64,000 nt of DNA from Komagataeibacter sp. FNDCF1 (GTDB lineage Bacteria; Pseudomonadota; Alphaproteobacteria; Acetobacterales; Acetobacteraceae): contig NZ_JAIWOT010000001.1 in NCBI RefSeq assembly GCF_021295335.1, positions 437,001 to 501,000 on the forward strand, given 5' to 3'. The position numbers and the translations under genes were made by a program. The notes under the pieces are model-generated. The model saw only the letters and a list, made by a program, of their open reading frames with translations, did no database searches and was not told the origin of the DNA. Shown one piece after another: positions 28,064-36,068 of the stretch; within the stretch, counting starts at the first letter, position 1; each line of letters opens with the position of its first letter.

Positions 28064-28450
28064 TCATTCAACAGGCGCGTAGCTGCCATCTTTGCGGTGT
28101 ACCTCGTTCCCCGCGAGCGGCGGCGTGAATACACAGACCAGCAGCAGGTCGCTGCCTGTCGCGCGCAGGATATGCGGATCATTCTTGTTCAGTGCATAGA
28201 TGGTGCCGGGACGGATGGGAAAGACCTTGCCGGTCTGCACGTCTTCCACTTCCCCTTCGCCTGAAATGCAGTAATTGGTTTCGAAGTGATTTTTGTAGTG
28301 CAGGTGCAATTCCGCACCCTTCTTGACGCGTGTTTCATGTACCGAATGACCCATGCCGTCATCACGCACGATCATGCGGCGGCTTTCCCAGCCCGGTCCC
28401 GAGGCATCACGTGCCGTGCCCGCGATTTCACTGGATGTGACAACTATCAT
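28064..28450 (-). CDS. ectC: L-ectoine synthase (EctC), orphan
   Basis: 128 aa, the full family length. EctC is a cupin enzyme that closes N-gamma-acetyl-diaminobutyrate to ectoine. The segments HYKNHFETNYCISGEGEVED and PGTIYALNKNDPHILRA are near identical to the family. The iron ligands known from characterised EctC (Glu57, Tyr85, His93) fall at exactly those positions. AGGAAG precedes the ATG. The ectA and ectB genes that make its substrate, and ectD, are absent from the window. Instead it is the last gene of a GntR-amidase-ectC unit, 21 nt after the amidase. It may use acetyl-diaminobutyrate from the medium, make another cyclic compatible solute, or act in reverse. Confidence 0.92.
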   Translation of the reverse strand: MIVVTSSEIAGTARDASGPGWESRRMIVRDDGMGHSVHETRVKKGAELHLHYKNHFETNYCISGEGEVEDVQTGKVFPIRPGTIYALNKNDPHILRATGSDLLLVCVFTPPLAGNEVHRKDGSYAPVE

Positions 28451-28471
28451 GATTTTCTTCCTGTTCTGTTT

Positions 28472-29827
28472 TTACACTGGTTGATGCAGGGTGGCCGCCA
28501 GTGGTTCCAGCACGCTGGCCATGGCCAGGAGTGCATTGTCCGCACCCCGTCTTCCCGTCAGCATCAGGCCGACGGGAAATTTGCCAACCGGCAGTGAAAT
28601 GCTTGGCAGATCAAGACGGTTGGCAAACTCGGTCAGGGAAAACGCATGCCGGTTGAGCGTGAGATAGGTCGCTTCATCCCGCAGGTCCACCACCTCTGGC
28701 GGCCAGAGCGGCACGGTGGGCAGGAGAAAACCGTCATACCCCGCTATTTCCCGGTCAAACCTGTCGCGGCAGGCGGACAGGGCGCGTAATGCCTTCATGT
28801 AATGACAGGCGGGATTGTCCCGTCCGTTCATCAGGCGTGTGGCCACGACCGGATCATACCGGTCGAAATCCGTTGCCAGATGGTCATGGTGAAGGGCATA
28901 GGCCTCCGTGCCAATGATCCGGCCCTCGGCCGCGATGCGCGCGCTGTCCGCGAGGCTGGTCAGCGGGACTTCCTCAATCGTGATTCCCACTCGCGTCATG
29001 GCGGTGACGCAGGCATTGAACAGGTCGCGTATGCCATCATCCACCCCCATGTCAGGCAGGCTGGCCGGAACCGCGAGACGGATGGCTGCCGGGTGGGGCA
29101 GGCTATCCATTACGCTGCCGGTAATGGCATGATCTGCCCTGCGGCATACCGCAACGGAAGTAGTGATCAGGCCCGGCACGTCAAAGCTGGTGGAAAGCCA
29201 GTGCATGCCATCCGTGCTGTAACGCCCCCGGCCGGGCTTGAAGCCGACCACACCGCAGAAGGCCGCAGGAATGCGCGCCGAACCGCTGGTGTCGGAACAT
29301 ATGGCCAGATCGCAATACCCCCGCGCCACCCCGACGGCCGCCCCCGAACTGGACCCGCCCGCAATCCTTGCCCCGGTCGGGTCAAGCGGGGTGCGTGGCG
29401 TGCCGAAATGCGTATTGACGCCCAGGGCGCCATAGGCAAACTCCGTCATGTTGGTCTGGGCCAGGAGCGTGGCGCCCGCCATGCGCAGCGTGTGGACAAG
29501 GGCGGCACTGCGTGTGGCTGGTGGTGTGTCCTGCAATACCTGTGAACCGCAACTGCTGACCCATCCATCGGTATCGAAACAGGCCTTGACCGTCATGATC
29601 AGGCCGGTAAGGGGCGGAAGCGCGCTGCCCGCCCGGGCCATCGCCTGCCAGTAGCCCAGTTCCGCGCGGGCGGCTTCATATCGTTCATTGAGGAATATGG
29701 CCTGGCCGGTCCAGTCCTGCGCGGCATGGTCGGCCATGGCCCGGTCAAACCCGGCAAGCCGGTCCCGCCATGTGTCTGGTCCGGGACTGTTGTGGCGCGC
29801 AATGGGGGGGACGGGTTGCGTATCCAT
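28472..29827 (-). CDS. Amidase (amidase signature family)
   Basis: 451 aa. Amidase-signature enzymes hydrolyse amides with a Ser-cisSer-Lys triad. Lys81 (TVKACFDTDG), Ser159 (AGGSSSGAAVG) and the nucleophile Ser183 (CSDTSGSARIPAAFCG) are in place. No signal peptide is visible. It starts 3 nt after the stop of the GntR regulator and precedes ectC by 21 nt. Substrate is unknown. The linkage to ectoine synthase hints at an N-acetyl-diaminobutyrate- or ectoine-related amide, but this is inference. Confidence 0.88.
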   Translation of the reverse strand: MDTQPVPPIARHNSPGPDTWRDRLAGFDRAMADHAAQDWTGQAIFLNERYEAARAELGYWQAMARAGSALPPLTGLIMTVKACFDTDGWVSSCGSQVLQDTPPATRSAALVHTLRMAGATLLAQTNMTEFAYGALGVNTHFGTPRTPLDPTGARIAGGSSSGAAVGVARGYCDLAICSDTSGSARIPAAFCGVVGFKPGRGRYSTDGMHWLSTSFDVPGLITTSVAVCRRADHAITGSVMDSLPHPAAIRLAVPASLPDMGVDDGIRDLFNACVTAMTRVGITIEEVPLTSLADSARIAAEGRIIGTEAYALHHDHLATDFDRYDPVVATRLMNGRDNPACHYMKALRALSACRDRFDREIAGYDGFLLPTVPLWPPEVVDLRDEATYLTLNRHAFSLTEFANRLDLPSISLPVGKFPVGLMLTGRRGADNALLAMASVLEPLAATLHQPV

Positions 29828-29830
29828 TTT

Positions 29831-30484
29831 CTAGCCTTGGATCAGTGTGGTCAGCAGGACTTCGGCATCCAGCAGGTAGGCCAGAAGATGGTCGGCCGCG
29901 GCTTCGTACTGCCCGTCGGTAATCAGGTGATAAATCCGGATTTCACGTTTCACCCACGGTTCATGGAATGCCTGTTCGTTGCCAGTTGCGAAAATCAGGC
30001 GCAGCCGGGTCACCAGCAGCGCGAACATCTGGTCGAAAAACGGACTGTCATGCAGGGAGACGATGGCTTGGTGAAAGCGCAGGCTATGACGGGCGACCTG
30101 CGGCCACGCCCCGCCTTGCACGGCCTCTTCCATGTCACGGATGACCGCATGCAGGCCGTCCAGATGGATGGCGGAGACGGTGGTGCGGTTCCTGAGCGCG
30201 CCGGTCTCCACAACCCGGCGCACGACAAAGATGTCGTGGATATCCGCCCGCGTCAGTTTCCTGACGCGTACGCTCCTGTTCGGTTCATGTGAAACGAGAC
30301 CCTGCTGGCGCAGCAGGTGCATGGCTTCACGCAGGGTATTGCGCGATACGCCGTGGGCGGCGGTCAGTTCCGCTTCGATCAGGCTTGCGCCGCTTGCCAG
30401 GCGGCCCGTCAGGATATCGTCCCGCATGGCATTCGCAACGCGCAGGAAGGCTGGTTCACGGTAGCTGTCGGCAGGCTGGCGCAT
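29831..30484 (-). CDS. GntR-family regulator, FadR/FCD subfamily
   Basis: 217 aa. The N-terminal winged helix (about residues 10-75) has VANAMRDDILTGRLASGASL and the recognition helix SRNTLREAMHLLRQQGLVSH. The C-terminal FCD effector domain shows the helical pattern with metal-ligand candidates in RHSLRFHQAIVSLHDSPFFD and the IYHLI segment. It opens the operon with the amidase and ectC, with intergenic gaps of 3 and 21 nt. A clear palindrome at 30588-30611, about 105 bp before its ATG, is a good operator candidate, so autoregulation is likely. The ligand is unknown. Confidence 0.9.
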   Translation of the reverse strand: MRQPADSYREPAFLRVANAMRDDILTGRLASGASLIEAELTAAHGVSRNTLREAMHLLRQQGLVSHEPNRSVRVRKLTRADIHDIFVVRRVVETGALRNRTTVSAIHLDGLHAVIRDMEEAVQGGAWPQVARHSLRFHQAIVSLHDSPFFDQMFALLVTRLRLIFATGNEQAFHEPWVKREIRIYHLITDGQYEAAADHLLAYLLDAEVLLTTLIQG

Positions 30485-30587
30485 GGAATGGACCGTTATC
30501 TTGCCCGGGGTTTGAAGATATCTAAACAGGATATGGACCGACCGTCATGCCGGGCCATCACACGGATCGGTCTAGAGGCATTTTTCT

Positions 30588-30611
30588 GTTCAACGAAATT
30601 GTTGAACAATC
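30588..30611. promoter_or_regulatory. Palindromic operator candidate for the GntR regulator
   Basis: GTTCAAC and GTTGAAC (30588-30594, 30601-30607) are exact reverse complements 6 nt apart, and ATTGTT-G-AACAAT (30599-30611) overlaps as a second palindrome. They lie about 105 bp upstream of the regulator start, in the promoter region. Confidence 0.5.
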
Positions 30612-30770
30612 GAGCCTAGCATCCGGATAAAATTATTGTCAAATCATTATGAATGACGGAGTGGACGCCAGCAGACGCGCAGGCCGCCGCTTTCTTCCGG
30701 CTGCTGCCAGGCGGGACGCGTGGCACCACGGGCATCGCGGTATCCATGGCGTTTCCCGACGGGGTGGGGC

Positions 30771-31289
30771 CTAGCGCAGGAAGACCTTCGGCACGCCTTC
30801 ACTGTTGAGACAGGAGGCCACCATCACACCAGTCCACAGGCATAGTGAGAGACTGGCCCCGATCTGGCCGCGCAGGGTAGGGCTGGCGTGACCCCGGAGT
30901 ACCGGCAGGTAGACCGTGCGGTGGCACCACCAGGCATTGAGCATGGCCAGCATGATCAGCAGCAGTTTGGGTGTAAGATAGGCCCGGCTTCCGATATGTA
31001 CCGGATCATAGAAGAACAGTACGACACCCGTGACCATGGCGATGGCGAAGCTGACATGCAGCGGCCGCACCATGAGCTGTGCCGCCGGTGCAAGCCTGCC
31101 CGTCATCCGGCGGTTGAGCATGCCAATATCAAACAGCATGTCCATACCGAAAAACAGGGCCATGCTCATGATATGCACAATGCGGATCAGGTAATGCACC
31201 GGCTGCAGCCAGAAATGCAGCATCCGGCTGTCCAGCGCGACAAGAACCTCATAAGGCAGCCGCATAAAGGCAAGAGGGTGGCTGATCAT
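30771..31289 (-). CDS. Four-helix hypothetical inner-membrane protein
   Basis: 172 aa with about four membrane segments (VHYLIRIVHIMSMALFFGMD, VSFAIAMVTGVVLFFYDPVH, LLLIMLAMLNAWWC, SLCLWTGVMVASCL). Conserved-looking His residues lie in the membrane segments (HYLIRIVHIM, RPLHVSF), as in haem-binding integral membrane proteins, but I do not recognise a named family. It is divergent from the Tpd/iron ABC operon across a shared Fur box, so it may belong to iron metabolism. Confidence 0.65.
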   Translation of the reverse strand: MISHPLAFMRLPYEVLVALDSRMLHFWLQPVHYLIRIVHIMSMALFFGMDMLFDIGMLNRRMTGRLAPAAQLMVRPLHVSFAIAMVTGVVLFFYDPVHIGSRAYLTPKLLLIMLAMLNAWWCHRTVYLPVLRGHASPTLRGQIGASLSLCLWTGVMVASCLNSEGVPKVFLR

Positions 31290-31338
31290 GGCGGGCGGTC
31301 TCCGTTACATCGGAGAGGGCATACCATCTGTTGACAAT

Positions 31339-31357
31339 GATAACAATTATCATTATC
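31339..31357. promoter_or_regulatory. Fur box between divergent iron genes
   Basis: GATAACAATTATCATTATC matches the 19-bp Fur consensus at 16 of 19 positions. It lies 50 bp from the start of the minus-strand membrane protein and about 115 bp from the Tpd-type gene, so one site can control both. Confidence 0.75.
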
Positions 31358-31471
31358 AGATTTGACGAAATCAGCCGGTAAGGGACCTGTCGTCAGGTCA
31401 TGATGTTACTATAAATCATAAATAAAACATATGCACTGACCTTCGCGCATAGAAATATGGAAACATTCAAC

Positions 31472-31999
31472 ATGAATAAAAAGCACATCATACTGGCGTT
31501 TCTTGCAGCGGCCCTGCCTGCGGGCGCTACCGTGGCGCAGGCGCGCGAATACCCCATTGGCGGCCCTGTTCAGGCCCATGACATGGAAATTGCATCCAGT
31601 TACCTGACGGGCATCATGGTTTCCCCCATGCCTGCGGGCATGATGGACAATACAAGGCCCGATACCATTCACCTTGAAACCGATGTCCATGCGACAGCGG
31701 ACAATGTGTGGGGTTATCCCGATGGCGCATGGGTGCCCTATCTCGATATCGGCTATGCGCTGACGAAGGATGGCACATCATGGAAGGCGGAAGGCAGGAT
31801 GCACTTCATGACCGCCAAGGACGGCCCCCATTACGCCGATAACGTGCAGATGGATGGCCCCGGCCGCTATACGGTCGTGCTGACCTATTCCTCACCCGAG
31901 CAGAACGGCTTCCTGCACCATGTGGACAAGGAAACCGGCACGCCGGGCTTCTGGCAGCCCTTTACCGAGAAGTTCAACTTTGCCTATCCGCAGAAATGA
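31472..31999 (+). CDS. Tpd/P19-type periplasmic iron-transport protein
   Basis: About 175 aa from the ATG at 31472 (GGAAA 8 nt upstream); ATG 31457 is possible. A signal peptide runs to VAQA-RE. The mature protein matches the iron-transporter (Tpd, PF10634) fold: PVQAHDMEIASSYLTGIMVS, HATADNVWGYPDGAWVPYLD and GPHYADNVQMDGPG. Family members P19 and FetP bind metal through His/Met/Glu and assist iron uptake. Its usual partner, an FTR1/FetM-type permease, is not next to it. Instead an ABC importer follows after 21 nt. A strong Fur box precedes it. Confidence 0.82.
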   Translation: MNKKHIILAFLAAALPAGATVAQAREYPIGGPVQAHDMEIASSYLTGIMVSPMPAGMMDNTRPDTIHLETDVHATADNVWGYPDGAWVPYLDIGYALTKDGTSWKAEGRMHFMTAKDGPHYADNVQMDGPGRYTVVLTYSSPEQNGFLHHVDKETGTPGFWQPFTEKFNFAYPQK

Positions 32000-32020
32000 T
32001 TTTCCAGCACGGAGCCTGAC

Positions 32021-33157
32021 ATGATGGGACGGATACCGGGCGGCTGGCGTACCCTGCTGTGCGGCATTGTCGTAGCGACGGGACTGACCGGCGGCCATGC
32101 CGCGCGGGCTGAAACCGTAACCGACCTTGCGGGCAGGACGGTGGAGATTCCCGCCGGTGTCCATCGCATAATACTGGGGGAAGGGCGGCTCATCTACGCC
32201 CTTGCCCCGCTGGAAAAGGACCATCTGTTCGACCGGGTCGTGGGCTGGCAGGGGGAGTTCCGCAGCGCCGATACCCAGAGTTATGATCAATACGTGGCAA
32301 CCTTTCCGAAGGCGGCCGATGTCGCCCTGATCGGCAGGACCACGGCGGATACGGTCAGCCCCGAGCGTGTGCTCGACCTGCATCCCGATCTTGCGATCCT
32401 GACGGTATCGGGCCACGGGCCGGGGGCCGCGAGCGAACTGGTCTCGCAGCTTGAAAGCGCGCATGTGCCGGTCGTATTTGTCGATTTTCGTGCGGACCCG
32501 CTGCGCGATACCGTAAAGTCCATGCAGATACTGGGTACCGTCCTGCACCGTGAGGCCGAAGCGGCGGACTATCTTGCTTTCTACCAGTCACATCTCAAGC
32601 GCGTAACCGACAGGATCGCGTCGCTGCCCGTAACGCAGCGCCCCACGGTGTTCATCGAAATGCTGGCCGCCATGCGCGAAAGCTGCTGCCATACGGCGGG
32701 CAGGGGCAATATGGGCGCCTTCATCGAGGCCGCTGGCGGTCGCAATATCGCAGCCCCGCTGCTGCCGGGCTATATTGGCGATATCGACCTGGAAAAAGTG
32801 ATTTCCGCCGACCCGGATGTATATGTTGCCGATGGCACCAAGGGGCCGAAGGCCAGTGGTCCGGGCGTACGCATGGGGGCGGAGGTAACGCCCGCGCTTG
32901 CGCGCACGTCGCTGCTGCACGTGATGGAGCGGCCTGGCATCTCCTCGCTGCGTGCCGTGACCGATGGCCATGCGTTTGGCATCTGGCATTCGTTCTATGA
33001 TTCACCGTACAATATCCTCGCGGTCGAGGTGATGGCCAAATGGTTCCACCCCGACCTGTTCGGGGATGTGGATCCTGAAGCAACCCGGGAGGAACTCCAT
33101 GCCCGCTTCTTGCCTGTCAGGCAGGAAGGGACGTTCTGGATCGGTGCGCGGCCGTAA
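32021..33157 (+). CDS. Iron ABC transporter substrate-binding protein (TroA/FecB-like fold)
   Basis: 378 aa. A signal peptide ends at HAARA-E. The class III binding-protein fold is shown by TVTDLAGRTVEIPAGVHRII and by VSPERVLDLHPDLAILTVSG at about residues 112-131. It should capture a ferric complex or haem in the periplasm and hand it to the FecCD-type permease. GGAG precedes the ATG. No lipobox Cys is seen. The permease starts 37 nt downstream. The nature of the ligand cannot be read. Confidence 0.87.
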   Translation: MMGRIPGGWRTLLCGIVVATGLTGGHAARAETVTDLAGRTVEIPAGVHRIILGEGRLIYALAPLEKDHLFDRVVGWQGEFRSADTQSYDQYVATFPKAADVALIGRTTADTVSPERVLDLHPDLAILTVSGHGPGAASELVSQLESAHVPVVFVDFRADPLRDTVKSMQILGTVLHREAEAADYLAFYQSHLKRVTDRIASLPVTQRPTVFIEMLAAMRESCCHTAGRGNMGAFIEAAGGRNIAAPLLPGYIGDIDLEKVISADPDVYVADGTKGPKASGPGVRMGAEVTPALARTSLLHVMERPGISSLRAVTDGHAFGIWHSFYDSPYNILAVEVMAKWFHPDLFGDVDPEATREELHARFLPVRQEGTFWIGARP

Positions 33158-33194
33158 TGACAGCGCGCTGGCAGGAAATCCTTCGGGTATCAGC

Positions 33195-34253
33195 ATGACG
33201 GGACTGTCCGATTACGCCCGGCAGGTGCGCGGTGGCTACCATGCGCTGCTGCGGCGCAGGCTGGGTATTCTTGCGGTTATTGCCGGATGTATCGCGGCAT
33301 CGGTGATGCTGGATTTCTCACTGGGGCCATCGGGGCTATCGCCCGGGGCGCTGGTGCGGACAGTGCTGCACCCCCATCATGTTCCGGCAGGGCAGAGGGT
33401 GATTGTCTGGCAGATCAGGCTGCCCTGTTCGCTCATGGCGGTGTGCGTGGGCGCTGCACTGGGGCTGGCGGGTGCGGAAATGCAGACCGTGCTGGCCAAC
33501 CCGCTTGCCAGTCCGTTCACGCTCGGGGTGTCGGCGGCGGCGGCCTTTGGCGCCTCTCTGGCCATCATCCTGCAATGGCGGCTGCCGGGCGTGCCGGATG
33601 CATGGGTGGTCTCGGCAGATGCATTTGTATTTGCCATCGGTTCGGTCCTGCTGCTCGACATGGTATCACGCAGGCGCAATGCGGGGACGGGCACCGTCGT
33701 GCTGTTCGGCATTGCGCTGGTCTTCGCGTTCCATGCGCTGGTGTCCCTGCTGCAGTTCGTGGCGAATGAGGACGCGCTGCAGGATCTTGTATTCTGGACC
33801 ATGGGCAGCCTGACCCGGGCGACCTGGCCGAAGCTGGGCCTGCTGGCGGCGGCGTGCGTGGTGGTTGCGCCGCTTTCGTTGCGTGCCGCATGGAAGCTGA
33901 CGGTCTTGCGCATGGGGGAAGAACGGGCCGCGAGCCTGGGCGTGGATGTACCCCGCGTGCGGCGGGGCGCGCTGCTGCGGGTGAGCATCCTCTCGGTCCT
34001 TGCCGTCTCCTTTGTCGGCACCATTGGCTTTGTGGGGCTGGTGGCGCCCCATATTGCCCGGCGCCTGCTGGGGGAGGACCATCGTTTCTACCTTCCCGGC
34101 AGCATGCTGGTGGGGGCGCTGGTCATGTCATTTTCCTCGATCGCGGCACGGAACCTGCTGCCCGGCGTGATCATTCCGACTGGAATCGTGACCGCGCTGG
34201 TGGGTATTCCGTTCTTTCTGGCCATTGTATTGCGCAGGCAGGGCCTATCCTGA
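33195..34253 (+). CDS. Iron ABC transporter permease, FecCD/BtuC family
   Basis: 352 aa from the ATG at 33195; an in-frame extension back to 33066 overlaps the preceding gene and is unlikely. Nine to ten membrane segments. The family motif IRLPCSLMAVCVGAALGLAG is at about residues 74-93, followed by LANPLASPFTLGVSAAAAFG. The C-terminal part has VGTIGFVGLVAPHIARRLLG, the ATPase-contacting region. Its TGA overlaps an ATG at 34253 that was probably the original start of the ATPase gene. Confidence 0.92.
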   Translation: MTGLSDYARQVRGGYHALLRRRLGILAVIAGCIAASVMLDFSLGPSGLSPGALVRTVLHPHHVPAGQRVIVWQIRLPCSLMAVCVGAALGLAGAEMQTVLANPLASPFTLGVSAAAAFGASLAIILQWRLPGVPDAWVVSADAFVFAIGSVLLLDMVSRRRNAGTGTVVLFGIALVFAFHALVSLLQFVANEDALQDLVFWTMGSLTRATWPKLGLLAAACVVVAPLSLRAAWKLTVLRMGEERAASLGVDVPRVRRGALLRVSILSVLAVSFVGTIGFVGLVAPHIARRLLGEDHRFYLPGSMLVGALVMSFSSIAARNLLPGVIIPTGIVTALVGIPFFLAIVLRRQGLS

Positions 34254-34264
34254 TGACCGGCCTG

Positions 34265-34290
34265 CATGCCGAACATGCATGCCGAACATG
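34265..34290. repeat. Exact 13-bp tandem duplication at the ATPase start
   Basis: CATGCCGAACATG occurs twice in tandem (34265-34277 and 34278-34290). Thirteen is not a multiple of three, so the ATG at 34253, which overlaps the permease stop, is now out of frame with the ATPase. Removing one copy restores the reading MTGLHAEHVSVRYG. Confidence 0.9.
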
Positions 34291-35045
34291 TAAGCGTGCG
34301 CTACGGCAGGCGTACTGTCCTGGACAATCTGGATGTCGGTCCGTTTCCCGCGGGGCGGGTCTCCGCGCTGCTGGGGCCGAATGGCAGCGGCAAGTCCACG
34401 CTGCTGCGTGCCATGGCGGGTCTTGGGGCAGCCACGGGGCGCGTGATGCTGGGGAGCGATGAACTGTCGCGCCTGCCGCATGCACAGCGCACGCAACGCT
34501 GCATCTACCTGCCGCAGGCGCTGCCCGCCATGGTGCACCTGCAGGTGCTGGAATCCCTGCTGGCCGCGCAGCATGCCACCGGCACGATGCCGGAGATAAC
34601 CGCAGGGGACGAAATTGATGCCGCACTCCATATGCTGGACATATTCGGCATTGCCGATCTGGCCATGCGGTATATGGATGAACTGTCTGGCGGGCAGCGA
34701 CAGCTAATGGGGCTGGCGCAGGCGCTGGGCCGTCACCCTGATGTATTGCTGCTTGATGAACCGCTCAGCGCACTGGACCTGCATCACCAGTTCGCGGTGA
34801 TGGACATCCTGCGGCATGAGACCGCGCGGCGCAATATCGTGACGGTCATGGTACTGCATGACCTGAACATCGCCGTGCGACTGACGGATTATGACGTTAT
34901 CCTGCGCGACGGCCGGATTATTGCCGCCGGTGCGCCACGCGATGTCATTACGCCTGACACGTTGCGCCAGACCTATGATATTTCCGCCCGGGTGGAAGCA
35001 TGCAGTCATGGGCTGCCATATGTCATGGTGGATGGCCTGAACTGA
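34266..35045 (+). CDS. Iron ABC transporter ATP-binding protein (FecE/FhuC-like)
   Basis: 259 aa. Walker A GPNGSGKST is at residues 37-45, the signature LSGGQRQLM at about 139-147, and Walker B DVLLLDEPLSALDLH follows. It powers the preceding FecCD-type permease. The usual coupled start would be the ATG at 34253, but the 13-bp duplication puts that ATG in another frame. The protein must start at 34266 or 34275, inside the duplication, without a clear Shine-Dalgarno. The rest of the frame is intact. A terminator follows at 35148. Confidence 0.9.
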   Translation: MPNMHAEHVSVRYGRRTVLDNLDVGPFPAGRVSALLGPNGSGKSTLLRAMAGLGAATGRVMLGSDELSRLPHAQRTQRCIYLPQALPAMVHLQVLESLLAAQHATGTMPEITAGDEIDAALHMLDIFGIADLAMRYMDELSGGQRQLMGLAQALGRHPDVLLLDEPLSALDLHHQFAVMDILRHETARRNIVTVMVLHDLNIAVRLTDYDVILRDGRIIAAGAPRDVITPDTLRQTYDISARVEACSHGLPYVMVDGLN

Positions 35046-35147
35046 GATCCGTGCATACCCGTGCGGAAGGGGTACCCGTGTCCCTCAAGCTACCATGCGG
35101 TCATCCGGCACATCGTTCCATGCCGGGCGCGCGTTCATGTGTGGACA

Positions 35148-35177
35148 GGGCAGGCGGATTGGGGCCTGCCCCGTTTT
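35148..35177 (+). terminator. Terminator of the iron ABC operon
   Basis: GGGCAGGC (35148-35155) pairs with GCCTGCCC (35164-35171), loop 8 nt, followed by CGTTTT. It lies about 100 bp after the ATPase stop. Confidence 0.65.
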
Positions 35178-36068
35178 CCGTCGGGCAGGGACGGTAGTAT
35201 TATCATCCTGCAGTTATGACAGGACGCGGTCATGCCAACATGGCGTCCGCACGCGTTGCTGGCGCAGATGGACACCCGGCGGCCTGGGCTGGTCCATGCC
35301 AGTATTGGTACATGCCATTCCTTTGCTGTATTCGCGCGTGTGGCCTGATGTAACATGGGGGCAGGTATGTGAAGGACGTATTGGTTATACCTCTTCCGGC
35401 ATGGATATGCAGCGCCATCATGACGCCATCGGGGATGGGTCTATATACATAAAAATATGGACGAATGTATTGAACAGGCTGGATACCCCCAAATAATGGC
35501 GGCCTGCGTGTCACAGGATTGTTATTCCGTGGGAAGCCGCAGAGAATGTCGGCGCCCGTCCTGATAAAAGATCGGTACGGGAAGCGGGTTTATCTGCCCT
35601 GTGTGGAATAGTTTTGATATGGGGAACCTGCGCTTAAATAAACCGTATATTTTATATTTGATGCAGGCGTTTTTTCGTTTCCCCGTCCATGGTCCGGATG
35701 CTGGAGATGCCTTCGGGCAGATGCCATATTTTACCTGGGTCATTTCTGGATTAATGAAGATTCATTAATAATATTCAGTAAAATCAAAAGCCATCCCCGT
35801 CATTGTTCAGTGATTGTAAACGAAAAATTGCATATAAGAAGAAAGTGCGTTAACCAGAGCAGGATACTGGCGCGTGAACTGGCAGGTCATGCAACTCAAG
35901 CACGGTTCTGTGCAACCTATGTTAGAGAAAGATGCGCAGGTTCCTGTAATCGGGGTGGCATAAAAATACGGGCAAAATGCTTTATTGTGGTTGCATAATA
36001 GACGTATGATTATTACTCATAGGGAAGATGCGTCCCATAATGGCAATCGACTGAGGAAAGAACCGAAA
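35178..36068. other. Intergenic region before mucR, no supported gene
   Basis: About 890 bp, increasingly AT-rich from 35620. Short open frames (for example 35522-35743 minus) have no family pattern. A perfect 9-bp palindrome ATTAATGAA-GA-TTCATTAAT occupies 35750-35769, about 300 bp before mucR. Confidence 0.5.
35750..35769. promoter_or_regulatory. 20-bp palindrome upstream of mucR
   Basis: ATTAATGAA and TTCATTAAT are exact reverse complements with a 2-nt spacer. AT-rich repeats of this kind are typical operators. Which protein binds is unknown; MucR itself prefers AT-rich DNA. Confidence 0.4.

Noticed and set aside
34253-34462. Frame starting at ATG 34253 overlapping the permease stop
   Set aside because: It leaves the ATPase frame because of the 13-bp duplication and encodes a Cys/Arg-rich peptide with no homology; kept only as evidence of the former start.
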